Part shown: positions 36,525 to 45,781 of the stretch, in pieces
How positions within the stretch are numbered: position 1 is the first letter of the stretch
How the letters are laid out: the number at the start of each line of letters is the position of its first letter
Source: CBDBJK01 sp965206395
GTDB taxonomy: Bacteria > Chloroflexota > Dehalococcoidia > Lucifugimonadales > CATOSD01
Assembly: GCA_965206395.1 (NCBI GenBank)
Contig: CBDBJK010000036.1
Coordinates: 62,001-126,000, forward strand
Direction: 5' to 3'
Length of the DNA stretch: 64,000 nucleotides
The notes under the pieces: model-generated
Databases searched by the model: none
What the model was told of the DNA's origin: nothing
What the model saw: the letters and a program-made list of their open reading frames with translations, nothing else
Made by a program: the position numbers and the translations under genes

Positions 36525-38852
36525 ATGAGCACCAATGGGATTGAGAGATCGGGAGCCTTGAGGGACGTGCGCGTCGTGGAGTTCGGTCAGTATATCCCCG
36601 GCCCCCTGATGGGAATGCTGCTTTCGGACCAGGGAGCCGAAGTCATCAAGGTCGAGCGTCCCGAAGGCGATCCGGCGCGCGCTCAGCCTGCGTTCGTCAC
36701 CTGGAACAGAGGCAAGCGCTCTGTCGTTCTCGACCTGAAGACCGAACAGGGTCGCAACGACGCCCAACGCCTGACGCAGACAGCCGACGTTGTCATCGAA
36801 AACTTTCGCCCCGGAGTGGCCGACCGTCTGGGTATAGGCTACGATATGCTCTCGAAAGACAACCCCGGCCTGATATACTGCTCGCTGCCCGGCTTCGGCG
36901 CGGAGTCGCCCTATCGTGACATGCCCGGATGGGAGCCTCTTGTCGGCGCGACTACTGGGACGTATCAAGAAGTGCCCGAAACAGATGGCCCGCTCTATAC
37001 TCCCGTGCCGATTGCCAGCACCTACGCTGCCATGCTCGGCGCGGTGAGCGTTAGCATGGCCCTCATCGCTCGCCGTCGGATGGGCCTCGGACAGCGCATC
37101 GAAGTGCCTCTGCATCAGGCAACCTTCATGGCGATAGGCAGCCGTTTGATTCGCGTCCACGACGGCGGCGAGCCGATTCGACGCTATATGCACATGGCTA
37201 GCCAGTACAAATGCGCCGATGGCCGCTACGTGCAGCAGCATGGCCCCGCCGAGAATTTCATTCGTCCCTTCTTCAAGCTGGCGGGTCATCCAGAATGGGC
37301 CGACGAGATGATAAGTTCAGGCGAACATGGCCTCACGCCGGAGGAAGACGCCATGTGGCGCGAGCGCATGGAGAGTATTTTCCTGACTCGAACCGCGCAG
37401 GAATGGGAGAATGACGTTAGCGACGTGCGCGGAGCTTGCGCTGTCTGCCGCACGATCGACGAATGGATTGTAACCGATCACGCCAGAGAGTCCGGCATAG
37501 TGGTTGAGGTCGATGACCCTCGCTACGGAACGATGAAGCAGCCCGGTGTTCAGGTGCGCGTGCGCAACACTCCTGGCGCGATTCAAGGCCCTGCCCCCGC
37601 TCTTGGTCAGCACACTGAGGAAATCCTGGCAGAGATTAGGGAACAGCAAAACCAGCCTGTGACGAGCCATGTAGGTTCTGCGGAGGACATCACGAGCGTG
37701 CTACAAGGCGTGCGAGTTCTCGACCTGTGCATCGTTCTTGCTGGCCCAACTTGCGGGCGCACCCTGGCCGAGTTCGGGGCCGACGTTATCAAGATAGACC
37801 ACCCCAGACGAGGGTCTCGACCGAGTTTTTCTATTGAAGTGAACAGGGGCAAGCGGAGCATTCGCCTAGACTTGAAGAGTGAGCAGGGCAGGGAAGTGTT
37901 CCTGCGGCTCGTGGACACCGCCGATGTAGTTGTCGAGAACTACCGCAAGGGCAGGCTTGAGGAGCTTGGCCTTGGCTACGACGAGATTAAGAAACGCAAG
38001 CCGGACATCATCTATGCATCGCTGAATACATACGGCTTCGACGGCCCCTGGAGCGCGCGGCCCGGATGGGAACAGCTTGCTCAGGCGGCAAGCGGCCTTC
38101 AGGTGCGTCGTGGCGGACGCGATGGCAAGCCGACGCTCGCGCCTTTCCCCATCAACGACTACGGCACAGGCGTCATGGGCGCTTACGCCGTGTCGCTCGC
38201 GCTGAACGAGCGAAATCGCACTGGCATGGGTCAGAAAGTGGACTCCGCGCTCATCTTCACGGCTACGCTTCTTCAGTCCAGGTTCTTGCTGGATTACGAA
38301 GGCTTCAATCGGGGCGAGCCGGAAGGACTTGGGCTTCGTGGCGAAAATGCGCTTTCGCGTCTCTATCAGGGAAGCGACGACTGGCTCTACATGGCATGCC
38401 TCGGTCAGGATGGCTGGAAGCGTTTGACAGGGCTGGAGCAGTTCCGGCATCTCGCATCCGACGAGCGATTTTCTTCTCCGGCGTCCCGCGAGGAGAACCA
38501 GGACGCGCTCACACAAGCGCTATCTTTGGTATTCTCGAAGTCGTCCACGCAGCACTGGATTGAGGTCTTGAATGGGGCAGGAATACCCGCCGTGCCCAAT
38601 GTGCCTGTGATGGACTTGCTGGACGACGCCAATCTGCGCAAGTCGGGTCTCATCGTTAGCCGCGACTGCCCTGGATTCGGCATGGTAGATCACATCGGCA
38701 ACACAGTGAACCTCTCTCGCACGCCGATGGTTTTGGGCCGGCCCGCCCCTATCCTGCGGGCCGACGCCGATGAGATTCTCAAAGAGGTCGGCTACGACGA
38801 ACAGCAGATGGCGAAGCTGCGAGAGGCTGATGTCGTTCCAGCTTTCGCCTGA
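36525..38852 (+). CDS. Tandem CaiB/BaiF CoA-transferase
   Basis: 775 residues formed by two complete class III CoA-transferase domains (about 12-385 and 392-770). Each has the family start 'VEFGQYIPGPLMGMLLSDQGAEVIKV' or 'LDLCIVLAGPTCGRTLAEFGADVIKI' and an 'RGKRS' loop. The catalytic aspartate is seen only in the second domain ('FPINDYGTGVMGAYAVSLAL'); at the aligned place the first has serine ('VPIASTYAAMLGAVSVSMAL'). Family enzymes move CoA between carboxylic acids such as formate/oxalate, carnitine or bile acids. AGGAGG precedes the ATG. The substrate is unknown; it follows the broken acyl-CoA dehydrogenase and may have shared a pathway. Confidence 0.9.
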   Translation: MSTNGIERSGALRDVRVVEFGQYIPGPLMGMLLSDQGAEVIKVERPEGDPARAQPAFVTWNRGKRSVVLDLKTEQGRNDAQRLTQTADVVIENFRPGVADRLGIGYDMLSKDNPGLIYCSLPGFGAESPYRDMPGWEPLVGATTGTYQEVPETDGPLYTPVPIASTYAAMLGAVSVSMALIARRRMGLGQRIEVPLHQATFMAIGSRLIRVHDGGEPIRRYMHMASQYKCADGRYVQQHGPAENFIRPFFKLAGHPEWADEMISSGEHGLTPEEDAMWRERMESIFLTRTAQEWENDVSDVRGACAVCRTIDEWIVTDHARESGIVVEVDDPRYGTMKQPGVQVRVRNTPGAIQGPAPALGQHTEEILAEIREQQNQPVTSHVGSAEDITSVLQGVRVLDLCIVLAGPTCGRTLAEFGADVIKIDHPRRGSRPSFSIEVNRGKRSIRLDLKSEQGREVFLRLVDTADVVVENYRKGRLEELGLGYDEIKKRKPDIIYASLNTYGFDGPWSARPGWEQLAQAASGLQVRRGGRDGKPTLAPFPINDYGTGVMGAYAVSLALNERNRTGMGQKVDSALIFTATLLQSRFLLDYEGFNRGEPEGLGLRGENALSRLYQGSDDWLYMACLGQDGWKRLTGLEQFRHLASDERFSSPASREENQDALTQALSLVFSKSSTQHWIEVLNGAGIPAVPNVPVMDLLDDANLRKSGLIVSRDCPGFGMVDHIGNTVNLSRTPMVLGRPAPILRADADEILKEVGYDEQQMAKLREADVVPAFA

Positions 38853-38916
38853 GAATTTTATGAAGGTTGCTGCCCATACAAAAGGAAATGGGTGAAGGTG
38901 AGTTAGGAGAATCAGG

Positions 38917-40200
38917 ATGCAGATCGTCGCGGACGAACTGGAAGAAAAGGGCAAGGCGGCGCGCAAGGCGGCGCGAGAGCTTGCTAAAACCACAGGGCAT
39001 GTGAAGAATCAGGCGCTGTTTAACATAGCCGACGGCCTGAAGTACCGGCAAGAGGAAATTCTGGCGGCCAACGAGAAAGACTGCGAGGCAGGCCGACAAA
39101 ATGGCCTTAGCGAATCCTTGCTGGACCGCTTGCTGCTGAATCCTGAACGTCTGGAAGGCATAGCGTCTGAGGTGCGCAATGTCGCCATGCTGCCCGACCC
39201 GGTGGGCGAGACAATCGAAATGCGCGCCATGCCGAACGGCCTGCAGATAGGCAAACGCAGGGTTCCACTCGGCGTCATAGGCGTGATCTATGAGAGTCGC
39301 CCCAACGTCACCGTAGATATTTCGGCTCTCTGCCTGAAGTCTGGCAACGCCATCATCCTACGCGGCGGCAAAGAGGCCATCAATTCTAATACAGCCCTCG
39401 CTACGCTTATCAAAGATTCGATAGCGTCCGCTGGCGTGCCTGGGGACGCCGTACAGTTCATCGAATCGACAGACCGCGCCCTGGTGGGTCAGATGTTGAA
39501 GATGAAGGATGCGATTGACCTGATAATCCCTCGCGGCGGTCAGGCACTGGTTGACCGCGTCGCCTCGGAAGCGACCATGCCAGCTATTACCGGAGGCGTT
39601 GGCGTTTGTCACACATACGTAGACAAGGCCGCCGATGTAGAAATGGCCGTTAGCATAGTGCACAACGCCAAGGTGGACAGGCCCTCTGTCTGCAACGCGC
39701 TGGATACAGTATTGGTGCATTCGGCAATTGCCCCGGCATATCTGCCGCGCATGGTGGAGGAGTTCGGCAAGGCGGGAGTGGAGATGCGCTGCGACCACAG
39801 GGCCTTGAGCATTCTAGGCCCTGTCCTTCCGGGGAACGAGCTGCGAGTCGTGCCTGCCAGTGAAGACGACTGGGGCATCGAGTTCTTGTCTCTGACGGCT
39901 GCCGTAAGAGTGGTAGATTCCCTGGACGAAGCCATTGACCATATTGTAACCTATGGTTCGGGACACTCGGAGGCTATAATTACGGAGGACTACACGGCAG
40001 CCATGCGTTTTCTGGACGAGGTTGACGCAAGCGCGGTCATGGTCAACGCTTCGACGCGCTTCAACGACGGCGCTCAGTTCGGGCTTGGCGCGGAGGTCGC
40101 CATCAGCACCAACAAAATGCACGCCAGAGGGCCCATGGGCCTGCGCGAGCTGACCTCTTACAAATGGATAGTAATGGGCACAGGGCAGATACGCTCCTGA
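38917..40200 (+). CDS. proA: Gamma-glutamyl phosphate reductase
   Basis: 427 residues of the aldehyde-dehydrogenase superfamily member ProA: 'GLQIGKRRVPLGVIGVIYESRPNVT', 'SGNAIILRGGKEA' and the catalytic cysteine in 'RPSVCNALDTVLVH'. It reduces gamma-glutamyl phosphate to the semialdehyde for proline synthesis. GTTAGGAG lies upstream of the ATG. No proB is in the window. Length is standard. Confidence 0.95.
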   Translation: MQIVADELEEKGKAARKAARELAKTTGHVKNQALFNIADGLKYRQEEILAANEKDCEAGRQNGLSESLLDRLLLNPERLEGIASEVRNVAMLPDPVGETIEMRAMPNGLQIGKRRVPLGVIGVIYESRPNVTVDISALCLKSGNAIILRGGKEAINSNTALATLIKDSIASAGVPGDAVQFIESTDRALVGQMLKMKDAIDLIIPRGGQALVDRVASEATMPAITGGVGVCHTYVDKAADVEMAVSIVHNAKVDRPSVCNALDTVLVHSAIAPAYLPRMVEEFGKAGVEMRCDHRALSILGPVLPGNELRVVPASEDDWGIEFLSLTAAVRVVDSLDEAIDHIVTYGSGHSEAIITEDYTAAMRFLDEVDASAVMVNASTRFNDGAQFGLGAEVAISTNKMHARGPMGLRELTSYKWIVMGTGQIRS

Positions 40201-40290
40201 TCTATGCGGTTCGGCATGGTTTTCTAACAAACTTTAGACTCATGTCTGTCTTCGGCTGTACGGAGGCACACATGAGCGGACAGGCGGTTC

Positions 40291-40605
40291 ATGGATAACT
40301 ACTACTTTGAAAGGGAGTGCCGTACTCCTTACTCCGAGTGCTACACGATCCTCGAAGACGAGAATCCCGTAGGCAGAGTGGATATCCACTACGCTAATAC
40401 GGTGATTCACGCGACGCTCAGCGTGGGCGAGAGCCTGACGACCGAGGGCATACAGGACTTGATCGACACCATCGACGAGGAACTACTGGACTCGGTTGGC
40501 ATCGCCAGGCAGGAGATTATCGTTCACGTGCATCAGGGACGCGACATCGGCGTCTTCAGCACCCGCGAATTCGAGGGCAACGGCGGTCACGAGCGCATAG
40601 GCTAG
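40291..40605 (+). CDS. Hypothetical protein before Uma2 gene
   Basis: 104 residues, acidic, no recognised domain. An N-terminal segment 'MDNYYFERECRTPYSECYTIL' is followed by alternating strands and a helix 'IQDLIDTIDEELLDSVG'. Its stop overlaps the GGGAGG ribosome site of the Uma2-family gene, so the two are likely cotranscribed. Confidence 0.65.
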   Translation: MDNYYFERECRTPYSECYTILEDENPVGRVDIHYANTVIHATLSVGESLTTEGIQDLIDTIDEELLDSVGIARQEIIVHVHQGRDIGVFSTREFEGNGGHERIG

Positions 40606-40618
40606 GGAGGTGTAGAGA

Positions 40619-41170
40619 GTGGTCAACCCAAACATCAAGTTCACCTACCAGGACTACATCAACCTGCCTGAGTCTGAGGAGCGGCGCTACGAGCTTATCG
40701 CCGGAGAGTTTCATATGGTCCCGTCACCAACGCCGAAGCATCAAAATTGTGTGTTCCGGCTCGCCAAGGTATTAGACGATTTTGTACAGGAACATGAGCT
40801 TGGGAGTGTGCATATTGCGCCCCTCGATGTCGTTCTGTCCAAGGAAGACGTGCTTCAGCCTGACATTATGTTCATATCCAAAGACAGGGAGAGCATCATT
40901 ACCGAGCGCAACATCCAGGGCGCGCCAGACCTCGTTGTGGAAGTGCTGTCGCCGGGCACGGCAGACCGCGACCGCACCCTGAAGCGCACCAGGTATCTCA
41001 AGTTCGGCGTGCGCGAATACTGGATTGTCGATCCTCAGTCAAAGAGCATCGAGGTCTTGAAAGCGGGCCAGTCGGACTTCGAGACGGTTCGAGTGTACTC
41101 TGAAGGCGCAACAGCGACATCGCCTATCCTAGAAGGCGTTCAGGTGGACGTGGTCGCTGTCCTTGCCTGA
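40619..41170 (+). CDS. Uma2-family putative endonuclease (DUF820)
   Basis: 183 residues with the PD-(D/E)xK-like core of the Uma2/DUF820 family: 'YELIAGEFHMVPSPTPKHQ', 'LQPDIMFIS' (metal Asp), 'GAPDLVVEVLSPGT' (Glu) and 'YLKFGVREYWIVDP'. GTG 40619 follows GGGAGG. The family is widespread in cyanobacteria and Chloroflexota, and its natural function is not established. Confidence 0.85.
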   Translation: MVNPNIKFTYQDYINLPESEERRYELIAGEFHMVPSPTPKHQNCVFRLAKVLDDFVQEHELGSVHIAPLDVVLSKEDVLQPDIMFISKDRESIITERNIQGAPDLVVEVLSPGTADRDRTLKRTRYLKFGVREYWIVDPQSKSIEVLKAGQSDFETVRVYSEGATATSPILEGVQVDVVAVLA

Positions 41171-41233
41171 GCTTCATTCCATATTGGAAATCTCGGATCG
41201 GGGAATTTCGGATAATAGATTGCAGCTTCACTC

Positions 41234-42139
41234 GTGAGCTGGATAATCCTCTCGCTAGCCAGCGCTTTCGCCTTCGGCGTCGTTTCAATACTCGACAAAG
41301 TCATCCTCATGCGCTACATCAGCAGTGCACGGACGCTTACCGTCATGGTTGGCCTGTTACAGATTGCTTTGTCGATCATCGTTTGGCCCTTCACGCCTGT
41401 TCTGAGCTACTCTTTCGACTTGTCGGCCATCGCATTCGTTTCCGGCCTGATGTGGGGCGTGTCGCTGGTGACCATGTTCTGGGCGATGAGCACTCAGGAC
41501 GTGTCACGAGTCATCCCCGTCGCCTCCACCTCTCCTGTCTTCGTGGCAATCATGGCGATGGTTTTTCTGTCGGAAGACTTGAGCATAATTCATTGGGTCG
41601 CAATTGTTGTCACCGTAGCCGGAGCAGCCTTCATTTCGCTAAATGCAGCTGGCGGCCAGTCGCGTCGTGTTTCGCTAGACTCCATCTTCCTTCTGTTGCT
41701 TCTGGGCAGCATAGCCTTTGGCGGAGGGCAGTTTCTAAGCAAAGTGGTGCTGGACGAGATGGACATATGGAGTTTGTACGTCCTACGTGGCGCTGGTTTT
41801 GGGACGACTTGTCTGGTGCTAATGTTCAGGCCGGCTGTCCTATCTGACATGCGCCGCGCGCTGTCAAACATGGAGACTATGGTCGTGTTTCTGACTGCCG
41901 AGGGAGCGGTAGTTTTCGCTGGGGTGACACTCTCGCTATGGGCCATCGCTCTAGGCCCGGTGTCACTGACAGTCACGCTGATGTCCACGCGCCCGTTATT
42001 CGTTTTCGTGATGAGCGTGCTTGTAAGCTCATCTGTCTGGCGGCTGCTCGACGAGCCTCTGGATAGGAAAACGCTGGCAAACAAGCTTGTCTCCACGACA
42101 ATGATCGTGGCGGGAATCAGCGCCATATCGCTGCTGTGA
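41234..42139 (+). CDS. EamA-family (drug/metabolite) transporter
   Basis: 301 residues with about ten membrane helices in two EamA repeats; each repeat contains the short 'VIPVASTSPVFVAIMAMVFLSEDL'-type and 'TVTLMSTRPLFVFVMSVLV' helices typical of the family. GTG 41234 is the only reasonable start, with a poor ribosome site. Substrate unknown. It converges with the NHL lipoprotein gene at 42174. Confidence 0.82.
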   Translation: MSWIILSLASAFAFGVVSILDKVILMRYISSARTLTVMVGLLQIALSIIVWPFTPVLSYSFDLSAIAFVSGLMWGVSLVTMFWAMSTQDVSRVIPVASTSPVFVAIMAMVFLSEDLSIIHWVAIVVTVAGAAFISLNAAGGQSRRVSLDSIFLLLLLGSIAFGGGQFLSKVVLDEMDIWSLYVLRGAGFGTTCLVLMFRPAVLSDMRRALSNMETMVVFLTAEGAVVFAGVTLSLWAIALGPVSLTVTLMSTRPLFVFVMSVLVSSSVWRLLDEPLDRKTLANKLVSTTMIVAGISAISLL

Positions 42140-42173
42140 GGATTGCCTAACGCGACTGTGCCATCACCTGTGT

Positions 42174-42498
42174 CTACTGTTTACGAATGCCCTGAAACAC
42201 CTGGATTCGGTCATTTCCCGAGTCAACTACGTATACCCTTCCAGATTTATCTACTGCAATACCCTTGGGGAAGGATAACTGGCCATCATCTCCACCAAAC
42301 AAACCCCACTTCGCAAGGAATGTACCATTGGAATCGAAGACCTGCACTCGGTCATTCCGTTTATCAGTCACGTAGACGACTCCTTCCCCATCGACAGCTA
42401 TACCCTCTGGGTTGATGAATTGTCCATCTCCTTCGCCCCTAGATCCCCATTGGGTAAGGAATCGACCATTGGAGTCAAATTTCTGGATTCTATCATTA
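42174..42498 (-). pseudogene. NHL-repeat lipoprotein, C-terminal fragment
   Basis: Last part of the six-bladed propeller begun at 44151. After removing the IS element and one TA, the frame reads VYVADAF-NDRIQKFDSNG and continues through blades 5 and 6 ('PEGIAVDGEGVVYVTDKRND', 'PKGIAVDKSGRVYVVDSGND') to a stop at 42176-42174. Confidence 0.85.
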
Positions 42499-43391
42499 TA
42501 GTCAATCCACTTTATAACCATATGGTATGATCAACGACATTATGACTTACAGCATGGACTTGAGGAAAAGAGTGGTTGGCTTTGTAAACGAAGGTGGAAG
42601 CAAGACGAAGGCATCACGTCGCTTTGAGGTCAGCCTGTGGTGCGTCAACGACTGGTGTAAGCGTGAAGACCTCGCACCAAAAGTTCAATCACTGAGGCAT
42701 CGCAAGATAGACAAAGAGGCGTTGCGTCGGCACGTACGACTTTATCCTGATGCTTTACTGAGAGAGCGTGCTGAAGTATTCGGGGTGCATATCAACGCTG
42801 TGTGGTCAATGATGCGTAAGATGGAGTTGACGCACAAAAAAAGCGATGCGCTACAGCGAGAGAAACCATGAAAAGCGTATCGAGTATCTGAGGACACTGC
42901 GCCAGGTTGTCAAGGACAAAGGAAGTGAGCACATAGTGTATCTGGATGAGAGTGGATTTGAGCGCACAACTCACAGAGCGCATGGTTGGGGTCTTCGGGG
43001 GAAGAAGGTATACGGTGAACGCAGTGGCAAAAGGCGTCCTCGCACCAGCCTGATCTCTGCCAAACAGGGCAAAAGGCTGCTCGCTCCTATCCTGTTCGAA
43101 GGCAGCACCAACGCTACCTTGTTCAACTACTGGCTCCAGAGCCACTTGTTCAAAGAACTGGCCCAAAGCTCAACGTTAATCATGGACAATGCAACCTTTC
43201 ACAAGACCGCTGCAACAAGGCAAATTATTGAGCAAGCTGGACACACTCTCCTCTTTCTGCCGCCGTACTCGCCAGACTTCAATCCAATCGAACAGGACTT
43301 TGCAATCATGAAAAGACGAAGGCAGTTTCTTCCTGCCGACACCACAATCGACGAAGTCGTGAGATCGTATGTATATTATCTGGAATGACTA
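42499..43391 (+). mobile_element. Second IS630-type element (distinct from the four-copy one)
   Basis: 893 bp, ends TAGTCAATCCA and (complement) TAGTCATTCCA, target duplication TA (42497-42498 and 43392-43393). It lies in blade 4 of the NHL lipoprotein gene, in opposite orientation to it. Unlike the four-copy IS630 element, its target here is TTTTAATG rather than CTAG. Confidence 0.88.
42542..43388 (+). CDS. IS630-family (Tc1-like) transposase, two frames joined at an A7 run
   Basis: The first frame (MTYSMDLRKRVVGFVNEGGS, 'ASRRFEVSLWCVNDWCKR') carries the DNA-binding part and runs to 42871. The catalytic frame starts before 42846 and has the first Asp in 'VYLDESGFER', the second in 'LIMDNATFHK' and the final acidic residue in 'PYSPDFNPIEQDFAIMKRR'. 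They meet at seven A (42836-42842), with the second frame at +1. Dropping one A gives about 281 residues. The same arrangement is seen in the unrelated copies at 15449, 34882 and 50876. Confidence 0.85.
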
Positions 43392-44151
43392 TAAAAGCAT
43401 CAGCCACGTAGACGTTTCCTGCCTTGTCCACAGCTATTCCTTCAGGAAATCTCAACTCACCGTCTTCTGAGCCTTTAGATCCCCATTGGATAAGAAGTTG
43501 ACCATTGGAGTCGAATTTCTGGACGCGGTGATTAACGTTATCCGCTACATAAACATTTCCTTCTTTGTCGATAGCTATTCCCCATGGCTGATCGAACTGA
43601 CCATTGCCACTCCCCCTGGTGCCCCACTCGGTCAGATACACTCCATTGCGGTCGAATTTCTGGACGCGGTGATTGGTTTCCCGCCTGAGGTCATTGTTTG
43701 CATCGGCTATATAGACATTCCCGTCTCTGTCCACTGCCATGCCCTGAGGCCAGACGAACTCGCCCTTGCTGCTGCCTTCTGATCCCCATTTGGCTAGATA
43801 TTCTCCATCAGAATCAAACACCTGAACTCGGGCAGCAACTAAATCGGTTACGTAGACATTGCCTGACTCATCTATGGCTATCCAGCCAGGGACATCGAAT
43901 TGGCCGTCGCCAGTGCCTTCAGACCCCCACTTGGTGATGAACGTCCCTGGTGCGGAGATAGAGTCGGATGTTGCAATAGACATGGCTGAAGGAGTAGCAA
44001 TGCCAGGAGTTGCAATTATTGAATCAGGCGTTATTACCGATGTAACCGTAGGGGTAGCATCGCTAGTAGCCGAAGGAACACTATCTTCGCTACAAGCAAC
44101 GAAGAGTAAGTTTGCAAGTATCACCAAAATGAGTAAAGACTTCCTTGCCAT
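43392..44151 (-). pseudogene. NHL-repeat lipoprotein, N-terminal fragment
   Basis: Starts at the ATG at 44151: MARKSLLILVILANLLFVAC is a lipoprotein signal with lipobox LFVAC (Cys20). A Ser/Thr/Pro-rich linker of about 65 residues follows, then NHL blades ('KWGSEGTGDGQF', 'IAIDESGNVYVTD', 'ARVQVFDSDG'). Blades 1-3 and half of 4 are here. The intact protein would have 360 residues and six blades on the outer face of the membrane. NHL propellers bind proteins, RNA or glycans; the partner is unknown. Confidence 0.85.
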
Positions 44152-44236
44152 ATCACACTTCCAACTATTTCTAGTATCGAAAACCCACGTCAAGCTGTAT
44201 TGTAAACTATTCTCGTTTCGCTTCGCTGGAAAATGC

Positions 44237-44266
44237 AGAGGGACACGGTATGAGCCGTGTCCCTCT
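44237..44266 (-). terminator. Rho-independent terminator of the ketoacyl synthase gene
   Basis: Perfect 12-base stem AGAGGGACACGG/CCGTGTCCCTCT with a six-base loop; on the minus strand it is followed by GCATTTTCC, 38 bases after the ketoacyl synthase stop. Confidence 0.8.
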
Positions 44267-44304
44267 GAAAAATGCAGGTCTATAGATTAGATTGAGTTAG
44301 CCCT

Positions 44305-45660
44305 CTACTCGCTCCACTTCTTGAAGATGAGGGGGACGTTTTGCCCTCCAAAACCGTAGGAGGTGCAGAGGACGGTCTCGATGTCGGCTTTCAAAGACTT
44401 TCGAGGGAAGTTCAGGTAGCACTCATCTGTGTGAGTATGATTATCGTTCGAGCAGATCAGAGCCTCGTCGATAAGGTTATCGAGGTTTCTCATCGCTGGT
44501 ATTTTGCCCGCCGCCATGATATTGAGCGCGATAGCCGTCTTGACGGACCCCGACGCCGCCAGCATATGGCCCAGCCAGCACTTTGGCGCGATTATCGGGA
44601 CTCTACGGTCGCCGAACGTCCGCTTCAGGACTCCGGCTGCAACGATGTCGCCCGCCGTCGTGGCAGTAGCGTGGTCTTTCACGAGGTCAATGTCATTCGA
44701 GCATATCCCCGCCATCGCCATGGCCTCCGATATAGCCTTGGCCTGACTATCGGCATCGGGGTCAGTGGGGCTTGAGATGTCGGTGGTCTCGCCGTGTCCG
44801 ATTAGTTCCGCAATCGGTGTTGCGCCGCGAGCCATCGCGTGCTCTGCGCTTTCGATTACGAACACGGCTGCGCCCTCGCTAATCGTGAAGCCGTCCCGGT
44901 CTTTGTCGAATGGCCTGCTTGCGTTCTCAGGGTCATCGTTGCGCTTGGACAGCGCCCCATGAATTCTATTCGCGTCTCTCGTGCCCAGCGTGTTGAAGAC
45001 CATCACTGCCGGAGGAGTCAGGATAGACGATGAGCCCGCCACTATCACGTCAACGATGCCGTTCTCAATTGACATCGCCGCGCGTCTGATGCTGCCCGGC
45101 CCTGTCGCGCACGCCTTCACCGTGCAGTCGGCGTCCCTTTGCATACCAAAAGCCTGCGCGATGGAGGTTGGTATGGAGTCGGGAAGGGCGGTATGTGCCG
45201 ACATGGTGTGCCTCTTGAAAAGCTGCTGCGTAAGAGCCAGCTTCTCCTCGCCGCTCGCTTGCTCGATGCGATACATCTGTATCGCCATGTTGTTCATAAT
45301 CTCAAAGTCGCCCCAATCAGTCCCTACCGCAACTCCTGCGCGATCTTTAAGATGAGGAAGCAGCGTGCCGTCCTCACCGAGGGCCGCCGCCTGTTCGAGC
45401 GCCCTGTGGGTGACAGAGCAGGAATACTTCGTCCCGCGACCGCCTCGCTTCGCTATCTTCAAAGCCTTTGGAGCCTTGATCCAGGCCGACAGGTCGATGT
45501 CGTCTCCGATGCGGCCGCCTATTCTCGTTGGGCAAACGTCATACTCTTCCGGGAGAGGTCCTATGGCAGACCTGTTGGCGTATATGGCCTTCATTGTCTC
45601 TTCCGGCCCGCCAAAAGGCGTTATCATGCTCATCCCGGTAATTACGATCCGCTTTCGCAC
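44305..45660 (-). CDS. Beta-ketoacyl-ACP synthase (KAS II-like)
   Basis: 451 residues of the thiolase-fold condensing enzymes. The nucleophile is in 'VKACATGPGSIRRAAMSI', the two histidines in 'VKDHATATTAGD' and 'CWLGHMLAASG', and the C-terminal 'TSYGFGGQNVPLIF' is also present. GTG at 45660 follows GGGAGG. Length exceeds typical FabF (about 410) because of an insertion around residues 75-165. It stands alone rather than in a fab cluster, so it may serve a special acyl chain instead of housekeeping fatty acid synthesis. Confidence 0.9.
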   Translation of the reverse strand: MRKRIVITGMSMITPFGGPEETMKAIYANRSAIGPLPEEYDVCPTRIGGRIGDDIDLSAWIKAPKALKIAKRGGRGTKYSCSVTHRALEQAAALGEDGTLLPHLKDRAGVAVGTDWGDFEIMNNMAIQMYRIEQASGEEKLALTQQLFKRHTMSAHTALPDSIPTSIAQAFGMQRDADCTVKACATGPGSIRRAAMSIENGIVDVIVAGSSSILTPPAVMVFNTLGTRDANRIHGALSKRNDDPENASRPFDKDRDGFTISEGAAVFVIESAEHAMARGATPIAELIGHGETTDISSPTDPDADSQAKAISEAMAMAGICSNDIDLVKDHATATTAGDIVAAGVLKRTFGDRRVPIIAPKCWLGHMLAASGSVKTAIALNIMAAGKIPAMRNLDNLIDEALICSNDNHTHTDECYLNFPRKSLKADIETVLCTSYGFGGQNVPLIFKKWSE

Positions 45661-45781
45661 GTCAAAGTCCTCCCTTGCAGTAGGCGCGTGGATTTCATTT
45701 ATTTCATTTATTTTATGTATATGTATAAATAGTGTATCCGAACAGACAAAGGCTGTGTGGACGATATATCTCTCAGCACTC

